From: Vitis vinifera
Lineage: Eukaryota; Streptophyta; Magnoliopsida; Vitales; Vitaceae
Assembly (NCBI RefSeq): GCF_030704535.1
Contig: NC_081815.1
Location: 18,151,001 to 18,215,000, forward strand
DNA: 64,000 bases
Direction of reading: 5' to 3'
In this document: one piece after another, positions 55,044-64,000 of the stretch
Numbering within the stretch: the first letter of the stretch is position 1
How the letters are laid out: the number at the start of each line of letters is the position of its first letter
Made by a program: the position numbers and the translations under genes
Notes under the pieces: model-generated
What the model was told of the DNA's origin: nothing
The model's database searches: none
Seen by the model: only the letters and a program-made list of their open reading frames with translations

Positions 55044-58000
55044 ATGAATTCACTGTCTCGAACATTCGTGAAGCTTCTATCTTCTCCCTCAACCAGAAAC
55101 CGTGTTCTCCTCCCTCTCCTCACCACTCTCAACCAATCTTCTTCTTCTTCTTCTTCTTCTTCTCTATTCTGCCACTTCACAGCCGCTGCCTCAGCCCAGA
55201 AATACCCATCCCGAAAATATAAAGCCGCGCAACAATCTTCTTCGTTGTTGTCAGCATCGGTAATTGAGCCTAGTGCAGAGGATCATCCTAGGGACAGAGG
55301 AGCTCCGTCTGGTGATTGGCCGAGGCCAAGCGAGATTCCATGGCAGGCCAAGGTGTGCAATTCGGTGAATCTGATTGGTAAGGTTCATGCTCCAGTTCAG
55401 TTTCAGCAGTCTTCTGATGGCAAGTGTTGGGCTGTTACTGTCATCGCCCAGGACGCCGATGCTGCTTCCCATTCTCCGGCTCTGTGGTAATCTGCTTTGT
55501 GCTTGTTCTATGGGTTTTTTGGTGTTTTCTGTCACGATTGTGATGTGAATTTCTGGTTTGGTAGCTGTAAGAGATGGGTTTGACTTAGTCTGTTGATATG
55601 CCCATTGGGGTTACTTGTGGTAAATGTGGTTTTAGTGAATGATCAATAAGTTGGGTGTTATTGGGTTGTGTTTCTTATGGTTTCTTTGTGAAATCTAATC
55701 TATTGTTGCAGTGTTGTTGCTATATTTCCTCCATTTGGTGTTTGTTGAGTTAGAAAAGCATGTTATAGGGTTCTTAGGAATGCAACGAGGTTGGAAATAA
55801 AGAAGAAAGGGTATCAATTGAATATGATGATGCGCTAGTGTGAGAAAGATTGAATTTTTTATTAGAATAAGCTTACACCAAGGATCAATGCAAGGAAATA
55901 CAAGAAAGGTCCTTTCAAGTCAAGGAGGCTAATAATCCTCTGAGAAGTCCTCCTGAGTCATAGCCCCTTCCTTGCTACAAAGTCATTCCTTGAACATCCA
56001 ACCTCTAAAGTGCATCTTCTCTACTTAGTATGTCCTCCATTTCTTTTTTAATTGTCAACGATTGTAATCTTCGAAAGAAAATCTCCACTTCATCAAGCTC
56101 CCAATCATTAAACCACCTTGAAAAAAAGGGAGCTCCAACCATCCCCGTCCCCAACTTGCTTCCATGCCTCTGCCACAAGTTTAGAAAAGGTTTTTCCAAT
56201 GTTTGATCCTTGCCTCAACTCACAAGTCTTTCCAAAATCTAACCCTTCTTCCATTCCCAACTAAAAAGCGAGACCTACTTTTTATCCCATTCAGTTATAA
56301 TGGCTTTCCACACTTCCATTCCATATCCATCTCTCACCCCTCTCGAAAACTACCCCTTTTCTCCTCTCCAAATTTCACCATCATGATTCGTTTCCATGAG
56401 GATTCCCTTTTTGTATCAAATCTCCAATTCCACTTACCAAGCAATGCCTTGTCTAGGACAAAAAGGTTGTGAATTTCGAGGCCCTCATCCTTCTTTCCCA
56501 AGCGAACTAAGTTCCAATTAACTAAATGAGGTCTTTTCTCTAGTGTACCACCTCACCATAAAAGTCTCTTTGATTCTTTTCTAGTCTTGAACCGACCTTT
56601 GATGATGAGTAAGGACATGAAGTTAAGCAAAAGACTTGATAAAGTGCTTTGATTAGAGTAAGTCTCCCACCCTTAAAAAGGTATTGCCTCTTCCATAGTG
56701 CTAATCTTTTCCTAAATCTCTCCTGCAATGTATCCCACACCTTGGAAGATTTATAAGAGGCTCCCAAAGAAAGACCTAAATAGGAAGTGGGTAGCTTCCC
56801 TATTCTACAACCTAACACCTAGGCTAATTCTTGTGCATTAGATACTTTCCAAATAGGAATAACCTCGCTCTTATCCAAGTTAATTTTTGGGTCAGAAATG
56901 ACCTCAAACCAGATAAACACCTAACTTAAATATCTCAACTAATTATGATTGACATCGCAGAAAATCAAAGTGCCATCGACAAATAAAAGATGAGACACTT
57001 CCATTCCTTCCTTACCCTTTCATCCCACCTTAAATCTTGAAATGAAGCCTCCACTCTTAGCTCTAGTCAACATTTGACTGAGAGCTTTCATAGCCAAGAT
57101 GAACATATAAGGGGATTCGAGATCACCCTACCTTAAACACCTAGAACTCTGAAAGAAACCAAATGGAGTTCCATTAATGAGGATTGAAAAGCCTGCCATG
57201 GAAATACATCATTTTATCCATCTTATCCACCTTTGTCCAAATTGCATTTTAGTCATGTCGTCATTAAGAATCCCCAATTGACATGATCATAAGCCTTCTC
57301 AATATCCATCTTTCGAATAAGCCTAGAAATATTATTCTTTAATATTGAGTCATTGGCTTCACTAGCAATAAGAATTGCATCTAGAATTTGTCTACCTTCT
57401 ATAAAGCATGCTGATAAACTGAAACCACCTTTTTCACCACTTTCTTAAGTTTGTTTGCTTGCACATTAGCTAGCAACTTATACGATCCCCGTACATGACT
57501 AATGGGTTTGAAGTCTTTTAGATCTTCTACTTCATCTTTTTTTTGGGATCAACAACATGAAAGTGGTGTTTAAGCTTTTTTCAAAAGTGCCTTAAGTGAA
57601 ACACTCCCTAAAAGAACCCATGATCTTAGACTTGATGAAATCCCAACAAAATTGCCTAATAGCCATAGTAAAACCATATGGCTCTAAAGCCTTATCCCCA
57701 CCAAAATTGGAGAGAATCGAAAACTTCCTCTTGGGAAAAAAGCTTCTCTAAGCTTCTGGAACTATCATTCCCTAACACTTCAAAACATAAGCTCCTTATG
57801 CTCGGTCTTCAATCTCCTGTCTCAAAAGAAGAGAATGAAAAGCTCTAAACACTATCCTTAATTTCGTTAACCTTGGTCAAAATAGGACCATTAACTCTCA
57901 CTTTGGTCATCAAGTTTCTTATACTTTGTGCATTGGCCATTTTGCAGAAAAACCTGGTATTCTTATCTCCATCTCTTAACCAAATTTCTTTAGATTTTTT

Positions 58001-59859
58001 GTCTTCACGAAGTTTTTTCCATTAAAACCCACTTTTGTACTCCTCCAAGGCCACCCTTCCGGCCTCTGCCTCCTTTTAACCAAGAGAGGAGAAACTCTCT
58101 TTAGAGTCCTAAAAGCTAATAGGAGAAAGAACCTTTGCCTTGTTAAAAGAAACATTTCCAAAGACTCCTTTATTCCACCCCTTAAGATCCTTTTTAAGAG
58201 CCTTTAGCTTCACTGCAAGGCAATGATTGCTAGATCCAGCATAACCCATCCACTAACTTCAAATGTGATCTTTGAACCCATGAGTCTTAAGCCACATATT
58301 CTCAAATTTGAACGGTGTTTTGCTCTTTTTGATTTCTCTGCCCTTAAGAACAATGGGACAATGGTCAGAAAAAGGCTTAGGAAGCATAAGTTAAGATAGG
58401 CCCGAAAAGTGCTCCTCCCACACTTATGAAACTAAGAAATGGTTCAACCTCGAGGATGATTGAGAGTTCAAGCCTTCGCCCCAAGTAAATAGACCTCTAG
58501 AAAAAGGAAGGTCCCTCAATCTCAACTCTTCTATAAAATCTAAAAAGTGCCTCATTTCTACAGAGAGTCTTAGCAATTCCTTCTTTCCCTTGGAAATTTG
58601 ATTGAATTGGAATCCCCACCTAAACACCATGGATCTTCCCACACGCCTTTGGTAGCCCCCAACTTTTCCCTTAGTTCCTCTTTCTTCCCCCTCAAAATTG
58701 GTTCATACACTCCAGTGAACATCTAAACAAAGCCATCCTTACAATTTCTAAAATGGCAGGAGATGGAGAACCCTTTAGACTCCATATCCAACATAACACT
58801 TGTCCCAAAAAACCAAAATGCCACTTGACACACCTTTGGCTTCCACCTAAATTACCTCCTCATCATCATTGAGTGAGGGAATGATGATGAGTTTTGCGAA
58901 GTTGGAACTTTAAAGGTGACATATAAACACACACACATCAACAATGCATACATGTATGACCAGTTGGAGCTAGGAACTAAAAAGTTTTAGTTAAACTTCA
59001 ATAAGTTTATTTTGTGGATTTTATGATCTTATATATTGAAACATATTGTTTGAAGTTAAATTTGTCAAAATTCTAGTGTTGCATGTTTCCATATGCATGA
59101 TATTGATGAATGCTTATGTTTTGACTCTTTTAATCTTACTGCTTTTAGCAAATTTGGTTATATATTGCTCTCTACTTCATTGTTCCAATATATGTATAAT
59201 TGATATGTGTATGTGTATATTTTTTCCTATTTATTTTGCATTATGTAAAAAGAAACTTATTGTATGAGATACAATATATTACACAATACAGAAAAATAGA
59301 AAAACAATGCAGGATATCATTTATAGGAAAAAACTATGCTTGTGATGGTTTGATTTGCTAGAGTTCCATAAAGCAAAACTAGACAAAAGCATTTGTTTGG
59401 GCTTGTAAGGACACTCTTTCAAGTTAGTGAAAATTTTCTCCTTTTCTTTGAGTTGTAATTTTACAAGTGAGATTGATATTCTAGACATGGCTACCACTTG
59501 ATGGATATTTTAAAATAATTTTTTTAATATTTTAACTGGTGCCACAAACTTTGTTCCTATACTCGTAGCAAAATTTACTATTTATTTTTCATTGCAAAGG
59601 TGAATCAAATTTTATGGCTTGCTTGTTGTCCTATCACATCATTCTATTACTTGTGCTTGCTGTTGATTCACATAATTTGTTATAATGCTAGCTTACATGC
59701 TTCATTTTCCTCATAATCAGGATTCCATTAACATTTGAAGGTGATTTGGCTTATATTGCTGTGTGTCATCTGAAGGAAAATGATTGTGTCTATATAGCTG
59801 GACAACTTATTACTGATCCACCTCCACTCGATCTAAATCAGGGTCCATCTAGTTTCCAG
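55044..59859 (+). CDS. OSB: OSB-type organellar single-stranded DNA-binding protein, 5' part only
   Basis: Exon 1 55044-55486 and exon 2 59721-59859 (phase-2 join, 194 codons so far); exon 2 ends at a GT donor. The N terminus ([20 protein letters not shown]..., Ser/Arg-rich, with a (TTC)n-encoded Ser run at residues 32-40) fits an organelle transit peptide. The SSB/OB-fold domain starts about residue 100: [27 protein letters not shown], then across the splice [11 protein letters not shown] and [15 protein letters not shown]. Plant OSBs bind ssDNA and influence mitochondrial DNA recombination. Family members carry C-terminal PDF motifs, but no further exon was found up to 64000, so the gene either runs beyond the window through a long transposon-filled intron or is truncated. 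Intron 1 (4.2 kb) contains an antisense LINE. Confidence 0.82.
55990..58870 (-). mobile_element. Degenerate L1-type LINE in OSB intron 1, antisense
   Basis: Read on the minus strand. Endonuclease-domain residues at 58424-58642 ([20 protein letters not shown] then [20 protein letters not shown]), a middle region with many stops, then the RT C-terminal region at 56540-56818 ([40 protein letters not shown]). Downstream at 56005-56199 is the [17 protein letters not shown] tail of ORF2. Frameshifts and stops mark it as inactive, and 5' ORF1 is missing. Exact ends and target duplication were not resolved. Confidence 0.78.
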
Positions 59860-61372
59860 GTAAAATCTAGTTACATAAAAGAAATTGGAGCTTCACTAAG
59901 ATGTGGGGTCATTTATAGTTTATGATATTAACTCCCTATTTACCTTTAGGTCTCTTTACTCCATGCGCTGGCAAAATCATTCATTCTTTTAAATTTCTCT
60001 TTGGTGTTTTTGGTTGGGTTGTTAGGATCTTTTTGAGAATACCTCTGATGTCCCAAGGCTCAAATTTTTTCTTTTGCTTCCCTTTTTAGATAGTGGCAAT
60101 TCAATTAGATCTAGCAGCCCATTTGTTTGTCAAATGAGTTTGAAATATGGGTATTAGATTTTGAAGCCCAAGTCTAAAAGTTGAGACAATGAGAGGGCAT
60201 TTACCATCCTTTTAAATGAGGTATATACCTAGGGGCATAAGGAGTAATTGAATTAAGTTTAGTTAGTTTTAATAAGTAGCATCTTATAGGCAGAAAGTTT
60301 GGAGAGTGACTCTTTTGTTCTTATTTTGGATCATTTGGAAGAAGAGAAATTGGAGATCATTTGAAAACATTGAAATAGCGGATCAAACAATTTCCATGTG
60401 AGATAAAGAGACCACCCTGAGTGTCAGTGCAAGTTCTAAGTGGACCGGGAATTTGTCATTCTCCCCCTGCTTATTTCAATTCTTTATATATTCACCCAGG
60501 TAGAGGGACCTATTGTACTTGGCAAATTTTTTACTCATCAGGTTCTTTGCACCCAAGCACCAGAGAAACTCATTGTAGCAGGTGAAACAATATCTGGTCT
60601 GATTTGTGGTAGGGATTTAGAAATCAGCTGTGTCCTTGGTGCAAATGATTTTTTTAGCGATTTATGGAGTGATCTTACTTAGAGAAGATATAGCTGTTGT
60701 GTCTCTCAAAAATCTCTAATGCTGCCTTTACTCCTTTATATGGATGTCTCAATTCCACGTGTCACATTTGAATTGGTTAGAAGGATTCGTCTGAAGTATT
60801 CGGAGGAAAGCCCTGTTCTTAAGAAGACAAACCATTTGGGTTCTGTTTGCTTAAGAACACAGAACCTTCACACTTAAGAAAACAGAACCTACACACAAAC
60901 GGACTATACCAAAGTTTATATTATAATGAAGACAAACTGTTCAAGGCCCCTTCAATAGCCTTAAAAGTTTTACTGATTTACTTTCTTTGGCATCAATCTG
61001 ATCACTTATCTGGTTGTAGCTTCTGGTTTTTTAAAACTGTCCTTGGGTTAATCATTGTGGTAAATATTATTTATGTTATATAAAATTTTTAATGAGTAGA
61101 CTTGGTAGTTTAAAATTTTAAGGGGAAGCCAAAAAAAATAAAATTGTTTGAAGTCTGAATTTGTGACTTATGCTTTTTATGTGTTCTGCCTTTGGCATAA
61201 GGCATGTGGCATGAGATGAGGCATTAACCTAATTTGTCCTCTCACTTTTATTTTCAAGACTAAGATGACACTCTTCTCTTGGCTGTATTGAGAAGTTTTC
61301 CATTGAGCTTTTTTGTGGTTGATGTTGGAAAATAAGAAATCTACTTATTTACTCATTGAAACATTAATACAG

Positions 61373-61441
<69 letters not shown>

Positions 61442-61706
61442 TAGATATATACACAACTTTCAAACTTATATGATAAATGAAAACCAACTAAGACAAATGA
61501 CCTACTCCTAAAATTCTTCTTACAAATCTTTTAAATTACAACTTCCCTCATTTACATGGTCAACTAATTTAAATATGCACAAAATCTGGTATAAATCAGA
61601 TAAGTTCCATGAAATCAAGAACAATTGTTGGGTTTCAACACTCCCTTTCAAGTTGGTTCAAAGATATCTTCCATTCCCAACTTGCCAACCATAGAGTTGA
61701 ATGTAA
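59860..61706. other. OSB intron or 3' flank, no further exon found
   Basis: Follows the exon 2 donor. An open stretch at 60440-60682 does not resemble the expected OSB continuation. A long microsatellite lies near 61373-61450. A repeated word TTAAGAA... ACAGAACC appears twice at about 60850-60890. Confidence 0.45.
61373..61450. repeat. Compound microsatellite (AT)n(AG)n(ATAG)n
   Basis: About 10 AT units followed by about 22 AG units and three ATAG units. Likely highly variable between individuals. Confidence 0.9.
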
Positions 61707-63416
61707 GGGCTTGTTTGGTTGTTGTTTTTGAATATCGTTTTGGAAAATAGTTTTTAAGAACAGTTTTTGATGTTTTTAGAAAGAAAAAAAATTGTGTTTG
61801 GGAACTGGATTCTGGAAAACAGTTTTTGTTCTTAAAAAAAAAACATGTTTGATTGAGTTAATAAAAAAAGATTTTTAGAACAAGTAAAATAAAAAACAGA
61901 TTTAAAGGTTTTTTTTTTCTTCAATTAACTTGATATTGTAAGTATATAAGTAATTTTTAAATTCACATTTTATTTAAATTAAAAAAATTATTCTGAAATT
62001 TATTTACAGCAATTATAATTTTTGTTAACTTTTAGTAGATAAATATGAACATGGAGTATGATATATATAAATAAGGTAAAAAATTAATAAAATAAAAATA
62101 ATTCAAATATAAATATAATTTTTATACCATTTAAAAATAATCATTGATTTCTTAATGTAATTTAAAATATTATAAGATAAAAAAAATTACATGATATAAT
62201 AAATTAAAAATGATTCAAATATAAATATAATCTATTTACCATATAAATACATGTCAGATGAAGTTGATCAACATATAAATGTATCTTATACAAACCATGT
62301 TATTATTTATTAAATATGATATTGCATATAAATTACCAAATATTATTTTAGCAAATATTAAATTTGATGTTGCATATAAATTATAAAATTTACAAGTTTT
62401 TTTTATAATGTATAAATTATAAATTACTAAATATTACTTAACCAAATATTAAATTTGATGCTGCATATAAATTATGAAATATAACTTTACCAAATATTAA
62501 ATTTGATATTTATTAAATCTAATGTTGCATTATAAATTATAAAATTACAAGTTTACCAAATATGGTTCTCCCTATCCCAACAACCACCAGCAAATCCCCA
62601 AGCCCAAAGCTTTCCCCCAAATCCCAATCACAGTTGAGGGTTGTCGAAGTTGGAGAATGAATCTTATGTTTAGTCCCAGCGTCGACGATGATGAGTCACC
62701 ATCCACTGGCATCAAAGCTCCCGCAGTTCGTCAATTGTAGTGAGGTAAGGGAGCCCCTCATCCCCTGATCTCTCATCTTAAAAGACTTCTAAGGATGTAA
62801 CGGTTGGGTTAAACGAGAATACGTCTTTTTCTTATTTAATCTTCATGGCAGACAAGATTGATTGTTTGAAATTGGGATTTGAGAATCTCAGAATCGGACT
62901 TGTCGTACCTAGTATCGGACTTGGTGCAGTTAGTGTCGAGGCAGGTATGACTTGGTCGAGTTGTACCGGACTTAGTCGATATTTTGAACCCTACCACTCT
63001 TTTCCACCCTGCTGCCACGTGCCGTCGCTCACAGCATCTCCACCAGCCTTGCCCTTCAAAGCACCGCATGGTCATTGACGCCTTTCACACCCACAACCAT
63101 TCACTCACGCCAAGACGACCATGGTCAACCAACATGGCTGCCATCTTCATCCTCCATGACCTTCATTTCATGCTGTTGAAGGAGAAATCACATGTAGGGA
63201 AACACAAAAAACAGGAGAAGAAAACACGGAGAACAGCTCTTCCTTGAACAGTGAAGAAAACAACCAAAACAACTTTTTTTTGTTCTCTAAAAAGAGGCCT
63301 CTCGAGAACATGGGAAACACAAAAAACAAAAATCACCCCCTTTCCCAAATACGTTTTCAGTGTTTTTTGTTTTCAAGAACAGAAAACGGTTTTGAAAACA
63401 ACAACCAAACAAACCC
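61707..63416. mobile_element. PIF/Harbinger-like non-autonomous element, 1710 bp
   Basis: Termini GGGCTTGTTTGGTTGTTG and CAACAACCAAACAAACCC are near-perfect inverted repeats. It is flanked by TAA (61704-61706 and 63417-63419), the usual PIF/Harbinger target. The subterminal region is clearly related to that of the element at 4709 (GAAAATAGTTTTTAAGAACA and AACATGTTTGRTTGAGTTAA blocks are shared). The interior around 62560-63240 is gene-like and GC-richer, different from the interior of the other copy. No transposase is encoded. Confidence 0.8.
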
Positions 63417-63469
63417 TAAGATTCTGAGCTTCCTTTCTGAAGACATTAACTAGTTGTAGTTTGGATGCA

Positions 63470-64000
63470 ACAAATGGAGTGCAAATCGACCCACTGTTAT
63501 TTTTTTCTTAATGGAATGTCTATCAATCTCAACATATGTAGTCCTATCATATCGTACTGGGTTGGGAGTAATGCTGATTTCAGCCTTGTTGTCTCAATAT
63601 AGTCTCATGGGATCCTTAAGATTCACTTCTAGTTCCCCTCAATAGACCTTTTAGCCACATGAGTTCAGAAATGCCAAGGGCCATAGCTTGAAACTCAGCT
63701 TCAACACTTGACCAGGCAACTACTAGTTGCTTTTTGCTTCTCCATGTAACTAAGTTGCCTTACACAAAAGTACAATACCTTGAAGTAGATCTCCTATTAG
63801 TAATAAAACTTGCCCAATTTTCATCTTTGTACGCCTCAACTCTAAGGTGATTGTGCTTTGTGAAAAATAAGCCTTTTCCTAGAGTTAACTTCAAGTACCT
63901 CAAGATTCTCAAGACTGTATTGATATGACATTTTAAGGGGGAGTGCAGAAATTGACTTACCATGTTGACAATATATGCTATATCTAGTCTTGTGTGGGAC
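63470..64000 (-). pseudogene. Copia RT/RNase H fragment, runs off the window
   Basis: On the minus strand: TRLDIAYIVNMVSQFLHSP near 63930-63985, LRILRYLKLTLGKGLFF near 63860-63912, ENWASFITNRRSTSRYCTF near 63760-63818, then, past the frame end, motifs like GNLVTWRSKKQ and a degenerate SSxEAEF...A. These are the end of copia reverse transcriptase and its RNase H. It continues upstream of the element beyond position 64000. The lower part has substitutions at conserved sites, so it is probably inactive. Confidence 0.8.

Noticed and set aside
60440-60682. Possible third exon of the OSB gene
   Set aside because: It follows an AG acceptor, but the peptide (VEGPIVLGKFFTHQV...) does not match the expected continuation of the OB-fold, and the frame ends without PDF motifs.

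Overview
The window is nuclear plant DNA. It is AT-rich (several stretches look above 75% A+T), the genes are spliced with GT...AG introns up to about 4.4 kb, and the space between genes is packed with LTR retrotransposons, LINE fragments and MITE-like elements. The protein families present (an ATL RING-H2 ligase, a STAR1-type ABC subunit, an OSB organellar ssDNA-binding protein) are plant-specific or typical of plants. Gene structure and repeat style fit a woody eudicot such as grapevine (Vitis). That species guess is an inference and was not tested.

Six genes can be supported. (1) 1406-3049, minus: an intronless RRP1/Nop52-like rRNA-processing protein with telo-boxes just upstream. (2) 14430-22199, minus: a seven-exon secreted endonuclease I-family nuclease (296 aa reconstructed). 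(3) 32962-34272, minus: a single-exon ATL42-like RING-H2 E3 ligase. (4) 44636-45170, plus: a two-exon 101-aa small protein of unknown function. (5) 47360-49990, minus: a four-exon STAR1/ABCI17-like nucleotide-binding subunit (268 aa). (6) 55044-59859, plus: the first two exons of an OSB-type organellar single-stranded DNA-binding protein, whose 3' end lies outside the window or is lost. Two broken genes are also visible: a strictosidine-synthase-like fragment (11904-12086) beside a solo LTR, and a frameshifted multi-exon remnant (about 40840-42420).

Mobile DNA by region. 3.6-11.2 kb is a degenerate Ty1/copia element. A PIF/Harbinger-like element (4709-8836, TSD TAT) sits in its gag-pol, and a tandem array of a tiny TRIM-type LTR element (6076-8377, TSD CCAAC) sits inside that. 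11.36-11.90 kb is a solo LTR. 12.5-13.7 kb is a seven-copy degenerate tandem repeat. 17.7-18.1 kb is an LTR plus primer-binding site inside the nuclease gene's big intron. 23.1-23.8 kb is a dead LINE piece. 25.9-27.3 kb is a hairpin-like AT-rich element. 30.08-31.30 kb is a 1.2-kb solo LTR with a TCGACCGGAC-rich array. 34.9-38.5 kb is a diverged tandem duplication in which one copy carries a 119-bp MITE and the other keeps the empty site. 56.0-58.9 kb is an antisense L1 LINE inside OSB intron 1. 61.7-63.4 kb is a second Harbinger-like element of the same family as the one at 4.7 kb. 63.5-64.0 kb is the RNase H end of a minus-strand copia element that runs off the window.

The genes look like unrelated housekeeping, stress and signalling genes; I see no operon-like or cluster logic. 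The most unusual structure is the three-level nest at 3.6-11.2 kb, with nine complete LTRs of a miniature retrotransposon in one array that mixes two LTR subtypes.
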